Assembly: GCA_947475465.1 (NCBI GenBank)
Contig: CANJLK010000001.1
Span: 222,513-286,512 of the forward strand
Origin: Caulobacteraceae bacterium
GTDB lineage: Bacteria > Pseudomonadota > Alphaproteobacteria > Caulobacterales > Caulobacteraceae
Direction: 5' to 3'
Length of the DNA: 64,000 bases
In this document: positions 48,404 to 56,832 of the stretch, piece by piece
Layout: each line of letters begins with the position of its first letter
Position numbering within the stretch: position 1 is the stretch's first letter
Notes under the pieces: generated by a model
Databases searched by the model: none
What the model was told of the DNA's origin: nothing
What the model saw: the letters and a program-made list of their open reading frames with translations, nothing else
Made by a program: the position numbers and the translations under genes

Positions 48404-49249
48404 ATGGATGACAAGGTCAGCGATCTCTATCTGGCCCGCGGCGTGCGGCGGATCGAAACCGAGAGCAGCAACCTCGTCAGCTCCTCGAAATATCTGAACA
48501 GCCCCAGGCTTCGCGACTGGTGCGCGACGCAGATGCTTCGCCGAAACGGGCGTGACCGGCCGCTGCCGTCCGACAACGTCTATCTGGTTGGCGCGCTGGC
48601 TCGGATCCGTGACGAAACCTACATCGAGGCCCTGTTCGAGGCTGAGCGCAAAAAGAACGCCGCGGTGGACCGGTGGCTATCCGAGCGGTTCATGTCGACC
48701 TTCGTCCTGGAAGATCTTCGCGACCTCCCGGCGGACAGTATCGGCCGGCGGCTTTACGACTTCGTCGTCGACAACAACGCCCAGCTGGACATCGTGCCCA
48801 GGGCCGCGCCCACCAACCACTTCGACTTCTACACCCGCCGCCACCTGCAGACCCACGACTTCGAGCACATCCTGACAGGCGGCTTGTTCGACTCGATCGG
48901 CGAGACGGTGCCGTACTGGATGAACCTGTCCAACATGTTCAAGCACCTGTCCCCCGATCTCGCGGGCGAGCTGAACGTCAAATATGTGTTCGGGGCGGTG
49001 CGTCTGATCAGCCGCGCCATACTTCACTATCCCCAGGCCTGGCCGGCCATGCTTGAGTGCATTCTGCAGGGGATCAAGGTCGGCATGGCCTCCGAACCGA
49101 TCTGGATGTTGAAGTACGAGGAGGTCCTGCACCTGACCGCCGATGAGGCCCGCAAGGCGCTGGGTATCGGCGAGGCCTATGACGTCAAGACCAAGGACGC
49201 CAACGACATCTTCACCGAGGTCCTCCGCGGCGTCGATCCGCTGGCCTGA
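48404..49249 (+). CDS. Coq4-family protein
   Basis: 281 residues. The zinc-binding motif of the COQ4 family, HD-x2-H-x11-E, is complete: His151-Asp152, His155 and Glu167 in THDFEHILTGG...DSIGE. The C-terminal PIWMLKYEEVLHLTADEARKALGI also resembles Coq4 tails. Coq4 is a ubiquinone-biosynthesis protein with a decarboxylase/hydroxylase role on the ring C1. Genomes usually carry it near ubiquinone genes; none are here, so this may be a paralogue recruited to catabolism. GGGAGG precedes ATG 48404. It ends 2 nt from the convergent ACAD gene. Confidence 0.85.
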   Translation: MDDKVSDLYLARGVRRIETESSNLVSSSKYLNSPRLRDWCATQMLRRNGRDRPLPSDNVYLVGALARIRDETYIEALFEAERKKNAAVDRWLSERFMSTFVLEDLRDLPADSIGRRLYDFVVDNNAQLDIVPRAAPTNHFDFYTRRHLQTHDFEHILTGGLFDSIGETVPYWMNLSNMFKHLSPDLAGELNVKYVFGAVRLISRAILHYPQAWPAMLECILQGIKVGMASEPIWMLKYEEVLHLTADEARKALGIGEAYDVKTKDANDIFTEVLRGVDPLA

Positions 49250-49251
49250 GG

Positions 49252-50217
49252 TCAGACCGCCGGGGCGACCGACAGCTTGAGGACGGCCTTGTCCTGGAAC
49301 ACCAGGTCGGCGGCGGCGCGCCGGTGGCCGGCGACGCCGCCCATCTCCTGCTGAACCTGCAGCAGGCGCTGAGTCCACAGATGCAGCGGATATTCCCGAG
49401 TCACGCCGATGGCCCCGTGGAACTGGTGGCATTCACGCACAATGTGGTCCGCGGCGCCTGTGGCGAAAGCCGCGGCGGTGGCGGCGAGGTCAGGTCGCGC
49501 ACCAGCCCAGGCGGATTCGAGGGCCAGCCAGCGGGCGCCCTCGGTCAGGATCGCCAGCCTGGCGAGCCGGTGCTGCACAGCCTGGAAACTGCCGATCGGG
49601 CGCCCGAACTGCTTTCGCTGGACTACATAGGCGACGGTGAGGTCCAGGGCGCCTCGCATGAGGCCTGCGGTGGTTATGGCGATCTCCACCCGCCACCAGT
49701 CGCGCAAGCGCGCGGCCGAGCCGGGCCCGAACCTTCGCGCGCGCACCCAGGCCTGGGCTTTCAGCCTGGCCACAGGAAAACCTGACCTATTGCGGTTCAC
49801 CGGGTCCCAGTCTTCTACCGTAGCGTCGACGGCCAGCACCTGATCGCCGTCCAACGCCAGAACGACGCTGTCGCCGCCCCCCAGCCGCACGGGTCCTGTC
49901 TGGGTTGTGGCCATCAGGGTTGGCTGTGCGGAAGCCTCGCCGAGGACCATCGGCGCCACCAGCGCCATGCCGCCGAACGCGCTCACCCCGACGTTCCGCG
50001 CGACCTCATAGGCCGCGAGCGCCGCCTCCAGGGGCCCGCAGCCTTCCATCAGAGCAAGGTCGTGAAACCCGGACTCGATCAGGCGCGCATCGAGGTCGAG
50101 ATCGTAGGCGCCCGTTTCGACCAGCTGCATCGCCCGGTCCTTGCCGGCGTGGCGTTCGAGCAGGCTCGTGACCGCATCGACGACCTGCTGCTGTTCCGGG
50201 GTCAGGTTGAGGCGCAT
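49252..50217 (-). CDS. Acyl-CoA dehydrogenase-family protein, short degenerate subunit of a pair
   Basis: 321 residues, the shortest ACAD of the window. RLNLTPEQQQVVDAVTSLL opens it; the beta domain is reduced (few residues between DSVVLAL and GPGSAARL); the C-terminal part has QRKQFGRPIGSFQAVQHRLARLAIL and CHQFHGAIGVTREYPLHLWTQRLL. The FSEP loop is absent. It follows its partner (50221-51357) by 3 nt on the same strand. Probably the structural/FAD-partner subunit of a heteromeric ACAD. Confidence 0.88.
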   Translation of the reverse strand: MRLNLTPEQQQVVDAVTSLLERHAGKDRAMQLVETGAYDLDLDARLIESGFHDLALMEGCGPLEAALAAYEVARNVGVSAFGGMALVAPMVLGEASAQPTLMATTQTGPVRLGGGDSVVLALDGDQVLAVDATVEDWDPVNRNRSGFPVARLKAQAWVRARRFGPGSAARLRDWWRVEIAITTAGLMRGALDLTVAYVVQRKQFGRPIGSFQAVQHRLARLAILTEGARWLALESAWAGARPDLAATAAAFATGAADHIVRECHQFHGAIGVTREYPLHLWTQRLLQVQQEMGGVAGHRRAAADLVFQDKAVLKLSVAPAV

Positions 50218-50220
50218 GGG

Positions 50221-51357
50221 TCAGCGGCTCCGCGGCAAGCCCAGGAAGTCCAGGGCTATGCGATCCAGTTGGATTTCGGTCGCGCCGGCGGCGATCGCGA
50301 GGCCGCCGTTGCGGATGACGTCCACGGCCTGATCATGCTCCAGGGCTTCCTCACCCAGCACGTCCCGCGACAGCTGGGCGACACCCTTGAGCGCGTCGGT
50401 GCTCGCCACCCGCGCCAGGTTCGAGTCCGCGGTCGGCGGACTGCCTTCCTCGCGCAGATCATAGACCTTGTAGGTAAGCAGGCGCGCGGCGCGGCAGGTG
50501 GCCCAGGCCTCACCGATCCGGCTCCTGATCTCGGGATCCTCGAATGCGCCGTTGTCCTGCGCCTTGCCGACCACGTCGCTGAGCTGCAGGGCGGCGCGCT
50601 GGTACTGCGCTGTGCCGACGCGCTCATATTGCAGGGCCCAACGCACCACCTCCCAGCCCTGGTTCTCCTCGCCCAGGCGCCATTCCACCGGCACTCGCAT
50701 GTCGTCGAAGAACATCTCGTAGTGGGACTCATCGCCCGCCAGGCTGGCGATGTTGCGTCGGGTGAATCCCGGGTGGTCCATCGGCACGATCAGGACCGTG
50801 ATGCCGCGCGCGCGGGAGTCCGGCTCGCCAGTACGCGCCAGGAGGAAACAGTAGTCCGCCACCCCCACATGCGAGGTCCAGATCTTGCTACCGTTGACCA
50901 CATATTCGTCGCCGACCCGCACGGCTCGGGTCCGCAGCGAGGCCAGGTCGCTGCCGGCGTCGGGCTCAGAAAAGCCCTGGCACCAGAAGATGTCGCCCGC
51001 GGCGATACGGCGAAGATAGTAGCGCTTCTGTTCCTCGGTCCCGAACCTCATGAACGCCGGTCCGATCCAGTTGACGTTCATATATTGCGACCCGCGCGGC
51101 TCGCCGATCGGGGTCAGTTCCTCGGTCAGGATGCATTGGCGCCAGGCGGAGCAATCGCCGCCGCCATATTCCGTTGGCCAGTTCTGGGTCAGCCAGCCAC
51201 GTTCGGCCATCCCCCGGGAGAAGCGTTCGGCGGCGGCCTTGTAGGCTGGGCGATCGGTCTGGTCGTAGCCGCGCCAGCCGGCCGGCAGGGCGTCCTGGAT
51301 GAAGGCTCGGAGCTCGTCACGGTAGGCCTCGTCCTCGGCGCTCCACCCGAATTCCAT
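50221..51357 (-). CDS. Acyl-CoA dehydrogenase, FAD-signature subunit of a pair
   Basis: 378 residues from ATG 51357, preceded by AGGAGG at a good distance. Signatures: WCQGFSEPDAGSDLASLRTRAVRVG, VVNGSKIWTSHVGVADYCFLLART, DHPGFTRRNIASLAG and the C-terminal AIAAGATEIQLDRIALDFLGLPR. The Glu position of medium-chain ACADs is not conserved (AGATE). It leads the two-gene minus operon with the 49252 subunit. Together with 51689-54023 it gives two heteromeric-type pairs facing away from one another. Confidence 0.92.
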   Translation of the reverse strand: MEFGWSAEDEAYRDELRAFIQDALPAGWRGYDQTDRPAYKAAAERFSRGMAERGWLTQNWPTEYGGGDCSAWRQCILTEELTPIGEPRGSQYMNVNWIGPAFMRFGTEEQKRYYLRRIAAGDIFWCQGFSEPDAGSDLASLRTRAVRVGDEYVVNGSKIWTSHVGVADYCFLLARTGEPDSRARGITVLIVPMDHPGFTRRNIASLAGDESHYEMFFDDMRVPVEWRLGEENQGWEVVRWALQYERVGTAQYQRAALQLSDVVGKAQDNGAFEDPEIRSRIGEAWATCRAARLLTYKVYDLREEGSPPTADSNLARVASTDALKGVAQLSRDVLGEEALEHDQAVDVIRNGGLAIAAGATEIQLDRIALDFLGLPRSR

Positions 51358-51688
51358 GCAAGGCCTCCTGAGCCTGTCGCCTTCGCGCCGTCCCAGGTGT
51401 CGCTCCCGGTCTCGCGCCGAGGCCGACCCCTGCCTACACCGGCCCACGCGCGTCGCGCCAGATGGCGCAGGGTCTTCGTCGAGGGGTTGGGCGGGCCCGT
51501 GCTCCACATGGTGGCCCGGCTCATGCCGGCCGATTCCACGATCCGGAAGCCCTGCCTGGGGGCGCTTGTTTTTGCCGGATCGGCGCGCCTAAGTCGGTGA
51601 CTGCGGACGCGGCCACCAGACGTTGCGGCGCTTGGTAAGAGAGCTGGGCGTCAGGCCGAACCGCAGCTCAAGGGGAGAAATCGCGCCG
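51358..51688. other. 331-nt divergent intergenic region without a gene
   Basis: It lies between two divergent ACAD pairs. The middle is GC-rich and holds open frames on both strands with no recognisable protein. A short AT-richer piece (GCTTGTTTTTGCCGG, near 51568-51582) could be promoter. AGGGGAG near 51671-51677 is the ribosome-binding site of the plus-strand gene. No operator dyad was found by eye. Confidence 0.5.
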
Positions 51689-52795
51689 GTGAATTTCGAT
51701 CTCTCCGACGAACAGAAGATGTTGAAGGATCAAGTGTCGCGCATGCTGCTCGACCGCGCGCCGCCGGCCCGGCTGCGGGAACTGATCGACGCTGGGCAGG
51801 ACTGGGATCCGGACCTGTGGCGTGCGCTGGCGGACATGGGTCTGCTGGGTGCGGCGATCCCGGCGGAATACGGCGGTCTTGGCCTGGGTGAGATCGACCT
51901 TTGTGTTATCGCCGGCGAAATCGGCCGCGCCGTGGCGCCGGTTCCATTCTTTTCATCCATCTGCCTGGCGGCCGAAGCCATCCGGCTGGCCGGATCGGCG
52001 GCCCAGAAAGCTCGCTGGCTGCCCGGGCTCGCCTCGGGGGAAGTGGTGGGTTGCCTGGCGGTAAATGAGGGCCGGGGTTTCGCGGGCGATCGGCTGGAGG
52101 CCGCTGTGTCTGGAGACCGCCTCTCGGGGGTGAAATGGCCGGTGTCCGACGCTGGCGTCGCCGACATCGCGGTTGTCGTCGCGGTCGAGAACGGCCGCAC
52201 GGTCTTGGGTCTGGTCGATCTGCAGGGTCCCGGCGTGACCTGCGAGCGGCTCAAGGGCTTCGACGAGTTGAGGCCGCATCACCGGTTGGCGTTTTCGGAC
52301 GCCGCCTTCGAGGCGATGACCGAGGCTGACGCCGCCCAGGTGCTGAAAGCCCTCTACGACCGGGCCGCCGTCTACGTCGCCTTCGAGCAGATCGGCGGGG
52401 CGGAAGCCTGTCTGTGGATGGCGCGCGACTACGCCCTGGAGCGGCGCGTGTTCGGCCGCAAGCTCGCCTCCTACCAGGCCGTGAAGCACAATCTCGCCGA
52501 TCTCTATGTCTACTGCGAACTGGCGCGCTCCAACGCCTACTGGGCGGCGTGGGCCATGGAAACCGGGTCCGACCAGTTGCCGGCCGCCGCGGCGTCGGCC
52601 CGGGTGTCCGCCACCTGGGCCCACGAACAGGCTGCGCGGGAAAACCTGCAGACCCATGGCGGTGTCGGATTCACCTGGGCGGCGGACTGTCATTTCCACT
52701 ACCGCAGGGCCCGCCTGCTGGCGCTGAATGTCGGAGCCGAGGAGGTCTGGGCGGACCGGCTTGTCGGCGCCCTGGCCGGCGGCGACGCGCGCTAG
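51689..52795 (+). CDS. Acyl-CoA dehydrogenase-family protein, shorter subunit of a pair
   Basis: About 368 residues from GTG 51689 (AGGGGAGAAA upstream). It opens NFDLSDEQKMLKDQVSRMLLDRAPPARLREL; RRVFGRKLASYQAVKHNLADLYVYCE and NLQTHGGVGFTWAADCHFHYRRARLLAL are ACAD-like, with the FSEP loop missing. Its partner starts 17 nt downstream. The pair resembles CaiA-type and steroid-type ACADs. The N-terminus is very like that of 11389-12492 (LSDEQ-ML), consistent with a family of duplicated pairs. Confidence 0.9.
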   Translation: MNFDLSDEQKMLKDQVSRMLLDRAPPARLRELIDAGQDWDPDLWRALADMGLLGAAIPAEYGGLGLGEIDLCVIAGEIGRAVAPVPFFSSICLAAEAIRLAGSAAQKARWLPGLASGEVVGCLAVNEGRGFAGDRLEAAVSGDRLSGVKWPVSDAGVADIAVVVAVENGRTVLGLVDLQGPGVTCERLKGFDELRPHHRLAFSDAAFEAMTEADAAQVLKALYDRAAVYVAFEQIGGAEACLWMARDYALERRVFGRKLASYQAVKHNLADLYVYCELARSNAYWAAWAMETGSDQLPAAAASARVSATWAHEQAARENLQTHGGVGFTWAADCHFHYRRARLLALNVGAEEVWADRLVGALAGGDAR

Positions 52796-52811
52796 GCCGG
52801 TAGGTTCGATC

Positions 52812-54023
52812 ATGGATTTCAACGATTCCCCGCAGGAAGCCGCCTTCCGCGCCGAGGTAAGGGCCTGGATGGCGAAGAACGCCGCCGAATATGCGTCGCC
52901 GCCTGCGACGCCGTGGTCCGAGGCGCAGATCGTCGCGCTTGGTCGCAAGTGGCTGAAGCGAAAGGCCGACGCAGGCTACGCCACCATCACCTGGCCCAAG
53001 GCGGTTGGAGGACGCGGCGGCACGGCCATGGAGGAGGTCATCTTCCGGCAAGAGGAGCGCAAGTACGTCCTGCCCGACGGTCCGTTCCTGTCCATTGGCG
53101 TCAACATGGCCTGCCCGGCGATCCGCCGGCACGGGTCGCCCGAGCAGTACCAGCGCTTCGCGCCGCTGACCCTGAGCGGCGACATCGTCTGGTGCCAGCT
53201 GTTCTCGGAGCCCGCCGCAGGGTCGGACCTGGGCGGTGTGCGCACTCGCGCCGTGCGCGAGGGCGACAACTGGATCGTCAATGGTCAGAAGGTCTGGAAC
53301 AGCTGGGCGCACCACGCCGACTGGGCCATCCTCCTGGCCCGGACCGACCCCGGCGCGCCCAAGCACAAGGGCCTGACCTTCTTTGTCCTCGATATGCGGA
53401 CGCCCGGCGTCGAGGCCCGTCCGATCCGCCAGATCACCGGCCGCACCGACTTCAACGAGACCTTCTTGTCGGACGTTGTGATCCCAGACTCGTGCCGGAT
53501 CGGGGAAGTGGGCGAAGGCTGGGCGGTGGCCATGACGGTTCTGATGAACGAGCGCGCCGGTCCCCGGGACAAGGATGGTCTGGTCTTGCGGCTGATCGAG
53601 CGGGCGCGGTCCGCCGAGCGGCCCGGCGGGACGGCCCTGGACAGCGCCCAGGTGCGCACCACCCTGGCCCGGCTCTATGCCGAGGAACAGGGCGTGAAAT
53701 ATTTCGGCTATCGGCTTCTCACCTCTCTATCGAAGGGTGAGCCGCCATCGCCGGCGGTGGCGATGATCAAGCTGACCCAGACCCACTACGCCCAGCTTGC
53801 CAACGCCTACGCCATGGATCTGGACGACTTCGCGGGTCTGTTCGAGACCCCCGAACGGCCCCACCAGGACCAGATATTCTTCGAATACCTCTACCAGCAG
53901 GGGCTACGGATCGCGGGCGGCGCCGACGAGGTGCTGCGCAACCAGATCGCGGAGCGCGTGCTGGGCATGCCCCAGGAGATGCGGGCCGACAAGGATGTTC
54001 CCTTCGACCAGATTCCAAGGTGA
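52812..54023 (+). CDS. Acyl-CoA dehydrogenase, FAD-signature subunit of a pair
   Basis: 403 residues from ATG 52812. Signatures: WCQLFSEPAAGSDLGGVRTRAVREG, VNGQKVWNSWAHHADWAILLART, PGVEARPIRQITG, and the C-terminal GLRIAGGADEVLRNQIAERVLGMPQEMRADK, in which an Asp (GADE) lies close to the canonical Glu position. It is coupled to the preceding short subunit. Downstream comes a CoA ligase (54073), MaoC pair and other enzymes in one plus-strand series, so this pair probably starts an extended operon. Confidence 0.92.
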   Translation: MDFNDSPQEAAFRAEVRAWMAKNAAEYASPPATPWSEAQIVALGRKWLKRKADAGYATITWPKAVGGRGGTAMEEVIFRQEERKYVLPDGPFLSIGVNMACPAIRRHGSPEQYQRFAPLTLSGDIVWCQLFSEPAAGSDLGGVRTRAVREGDNWIVNGQKVWNSWAHHADWAILLARTDPGAPKHKGLTFFVLDMRTPGVEARPIRQITGRTDFNETFLSDVVIPDSCRIGEVGEGWAVAMTVLMNERAGPRDKDGLVLRLIERARSAERPGGTALDSAQVRTTLARLYAEEQGVKYFGYRLLTSLSKGEPPSPAVAMIKLTQTHYAQLANAYAMDLDDFAGLFETPERPHQDQIFFEYLYQQGLRIAGGADEVLRNQIAERVLGMPQEMRADKDVPFDQIPR

Positions 54024-54072
54024 CCGGAGCGGGGCGGACCATGGTAGCGCAAAGTAGTACGAGTTTGAATTA

Positions 54073-55737
54073 ATGAAAGATCGGAGCGTATCCGGGATGT
54101 CGGCGGTAGGGGGCGACAAGGGCGCGGCCGGCGCCAGGCGCTTGCGCTCGCTCGAGGAGGCCGAAGCCGACTGGCGCGCGCTTGGGCTATGGACAGAGGA
54201 GACCCTGGCTGAGGTTCTGGTCGCGACGGCTCGGGAGGCGCCCGAGGCGCTCATGGTTCTGCATAGCGAGGCGGGCGTCGCCACCTATCCCCTATCGCAG
54301 ATCCACGCGCTCGGCCGCGACGTCGCCGTGGCCCTGCACGCCGCCGGGATCGGGGCAGGCGATGTCATAGCGCTGCAACTGCCCAACAGCCTCGAGAACT
54401 CCGCGCTCTACCAGGGGATACTCCTGGCGGGCGCCGTCATCCTGCCGCTCAGCTACACCGCTGGCCCGGCTGACCTCACCTTCATCCTCTCCGACTCCCG
54501 GGCCCGGATGCTGTTCGTGTCCGACCACTGGCGCGGGACCGACTATGGCGACCGGGTCGCCAGGCTCGGATACCTGCCAGACCTGCGGAAGATCGTGATG
54601 CTTGGGCCCGCCGCTGCGCCCGGGACCGTCACCTGGGACGATTTCATGGCCGCCCGCGGCGCAGCGCCCGCCGTGGCGCGCGGGCCCGATGACCTCGCCA
54701 TCCTGATGTACACCTCGGGAACCACCTCGAACCCCAAGGGGGTGATGCACACCAGCCGTACTCTCTTGGCCGAGTTCCGCAGCCGTAAGCATTTCCAGGC
54801 CGAGCGGACGATGTTCTCGCCCTGGCCCACGGGGCATCTGGCGGGCACGCTCGCCATACTGGCCCACGGGCTACTGGGTCTGCCCTCAGTGATGATGGAC
54901 AAGTGGGACGTGGATGCCGCGGTGGACCTGATCGACGCTTGGCAGGTGGGCGGCGTCGGCGCCACGCCGTTCCATCTTTCCGCCATGCTGGCCTCCGCAG
55001 CCGCCCGGGGAAAGTCCTTGTCCAGCCTCAAGGCCGTGCGGGTGGGAGCCACCAGCGTTCCGGAATCGCTGATGGACCGGGCCGACGCCCAGGGCATTCC
55101 CATCGTGCGCAGCTACGGCTCGACCGAACACCCCACCGCCACCCATTGCGATTCCGGTGACGCCTACGAGGACCGGCTGCGGACGGACGGGCGTCCCTAT
55201 CCCGGCACGGAGATCCGCATCATCGACGACGAGGGCCGCGACCTGGCGCCCGGCCAGGAGGGCGAGGTGGTGTTGAGAGGCCCCGAGCTGTTCGTCGGCT
55301 ATCTGAACCCGGATCTGGATGCGGCGGCCTTCCTCCCAGGCCGCTGGCACCTCACCGGCGATGTGGGGCGGCTGGACGCGCGCAACTTCCTGACCATCAC
55401 CGACCGCAAGAAGGACATCATCATCCGCGGCGGACAGAACATCTCATCGCGGGAGGTCGAGGACCTGTTGCTGACCATCGACGGGATCGAGGACGCCGCC
55501 GCCATCGCCGTACCCGATGAGCGGATGGGAGAAAGGGTCTGCGCGGTCGTGGTGCTGCGGGCCGGGTCCACCATCGCCCTTCCGGACGTGGACCGGGCGT
55601 TCCAGACCATGGGAGTCGCCCGTCAGAAGACCCCTGAACAACTGGAATTGCGCAGCGAACTGCCGCGCACGGCCAGCGGCAAGGTGAGGAAGGCCGATCT
55701 GCGCGCGGACATCCTGCGCGGGTTGGCGCGGAAGTAG
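54073..55737 (+). CDS. Acyl-CoA synthetase (cyclohexanecarboxylate-CoA ligase-like)
   Basis: 554 residues; ATG 54073 or ATG 54097 (CGGAG precedes the latter). P-loop LAILMYTSGTTSNPKGVMHTS, A5 RSYGSTEHPT, hinge HLTGDVGRLDARNFLTITDRKKDIIIRGGQNISSREVED and C-terminal lysine in LPRTASGKVRKAD. It is of the same clade as the 13719 ligase (same VMHTS/VLHSH, TATH and LPRTA-GKVRK patterns). It probably forms the CoA ester that the preceding ACAD pair desaturates; the MaoC pair follows 3 nt later. Confidence 0.92.
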   Translation: MKDRSVSGMSAVGGDKGAAGARRLRSLEEAEADWRALGLWTEETLAEVLVATAREAPEALMVLHSEAGVATYPLSQIHALGRDVAVALHAAGIGAGDVIALQLPNSLENSALYQGILLAGAVILPLSYTAGPADLTFILSDSRARMLFVSDHWRGTDYGDRVARLGYLPDLRKIVMLGPAAAPGTVTWDDFMAARGAAPAVARGPDDLAILMYTSGTTSNPKGVMHTSRTLLAEFRSRKHFQAERTMFSPWPTGHLAGTLAILAHGLLGLPSVMMDKWDVDAAVDLIDAWQVGGVGATPFHLSAMLASAAARGKSLSSLKAVRVGATSVPESLMDRADAQGIPIVRSYGSTEHPTATHCDSGDAYEDRLRTDGRPYPGTEIRIIDDEGRDLAPGQEGEVVLRGPELFVGYLNPDLDAAAFLPGRWHLTGDVGRLDARNFLTITDRKKDIIIRGGQNISSREVEDLLLTIDGIEDAAAIAVPDERMGERVCAVVVLRAGSTIALPDVDRAFQTMGVARQKTPEQLELRSELPRTASGKVRKADLRADILRGLARK

Positions 55738-55739
55738 CC

Positions 55740-56261
55740 ATGGCCGAGCAGACCCTCATCACCCCCGAAATGGCCGAGGCGGTGGGCCGGGACTACGAGT
55801 GGACCACCTCATATCCGATCGAGACGTCCGACATCCGACGGTGGGCGATAGCCATGTACTACCCGGCCCCGCCGCCGTCGCTCTATTGGGATGAGGCGCA
55901 CGCCAGATCCACGCGATGGGGCGGGATCGTCGCGCCCGAGGAGTTCAACCCCTTCGCCTGGATGCGCGCGGAACCGAGGGGCGACATGGGCTTCGACACG
56001 CGAAGGCCTTGGCCGGAGCTGCGGCTGGGCGCGCGTTGCCCGGATTTCCGCGCGAACATCTTCGCGGGCACGGCCACAACCTACACGGCCACCCGCATGC
56101 GCCCCGGCGATGTCATCACCAGCGTCCTCAGTCTCGTCGGCTACGAGGAAAAGCCCGGACGCGTGGGCCTCATGCTGTTCACCACCACGGAGAACCGCTG
56201 GACCAACCAGGACGGGGAACGGGTGCGCACGGCGCGCTCGGTCCTGATCCGCTATCTCTAG
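55740..56261 (+). CDS. MaoC-type hydratase, N-terminal half (FAS1-like dehydratase domain)
   Basis: 173 residues: TPEMAEAVGRDYEWTTSYPIETSDIRRWAIAMYYPAPPPSLYWDEAHARSTRWGGIVAPEEFNPF is the pattern of the MaoC_dehydrat_N hot-dog domain, in which an N-terminal helix and GIVAP segment recur. It lacks the hydratase motif of the catalytic hot dog, so it probably forms a heterodimer with the next gene. Start ATG 55740 follows the ligase stop by 2 nt. Such split hydratases handle bulky substrates like steroid side chains in actinobacteria. Confidence 0.82.
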   Translation: MAEQTLITPEMAEAVGRDYEWTTSYPIETSDIRRWAIAMYYPAPPPSLYWDEAHARSTRWGGIVAPEEFNPFAWMRAEPRGDMGFDTRRPWPELRLGARCPDFRANIFAGTATTYTATRMRPGDVITSVLSLVGYEEKPGRVGLMLFTTTENRWTNQDGERVRTARSVLIRYL

Positions 56262-56270
56262 GCCCGCGAG

Positions 56271-56708
56271 ATGATCGACCTCACCACGCTCAGGCCCGGA
56301 CTCGAGATTCCGACGATTTCCCGGCCTGGCGACTACCAGTACTGGAACCGCTACGCGGCCGTGAACTACGAGTTCGCCGGCCACCACATGGACGATGCGG
56401 CCGCCCAGCACGAGGGGTTTGAAGCCGCCATCGGCATGGGCCCTTTCATCCATGCACTGCTGCACGTGCTGCTGCGCGAATGGGCTGGAGAAGATGTCGC
56501 CAGGGTCATCCATGTCGGCCTGCGCTCGCGCCGGCCATGGCTGCGGGGCCGGACCCTGATTCAGGGGGGAACCGTGACTGCGGTGCGCGAGGCGGCGGGT
56601 GAGCGCTTCGTCAGCCTCGACGTCTGGGGGGACGACGACACCGGCGAGCGCCTCTTCACCGGCGAGGCCGAGATCGCGTTTCCGGCGGGTTCACTTCCGC
56701 CGCCATGA
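56271..56708 (+). CDS. MaoC-type hydratase, C-terminal half, degenerate motif
   Basis: 145 residues, hot-dog fold. RYAAVNYEFAGHHMDDAAAQHEGFEAAIGMGPFIHALLHVLL corresponds to the helix and hydratase-2 motif, whose standard form has D-x4-H after G-D-x-N-P; here HHMDD keeps Asp and His but not the consensus spacing. GLRSRRPWLRGRTLIQGGTVT forms the following strands. Together with the preceding protein it likely hydrates a trans-enoyl-CoA, but the altered motif leaves the activity open. The genes are 9 nt apart. Confidence 0.75.
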   Translation: MIDLTTLRPGLEIPTISRPGDYQYWNRYAAVNYEFAGHHMDDAAAQHEGFEAAIGMGPFIHALLHVLLREWAGEDVARVIHVGLRSRRPWLRGRTLIQGGTVTAVREAAGERFVSLDVWGDDDTGERLFTGEAEIAFPAGSLPPP

Positions 56709-56832
56709 TGCTCCACAGGATGGACCGCGACGTTCGGCGCCGGCGGGCTTGCGGCTGGCGCAGCCGCCCATTCGGCGCTTTGCTGGCGGCCTTGTCCGGG
56801 TGTCCGGCGAGGCGGGCTTCAGGGGGATCGCA

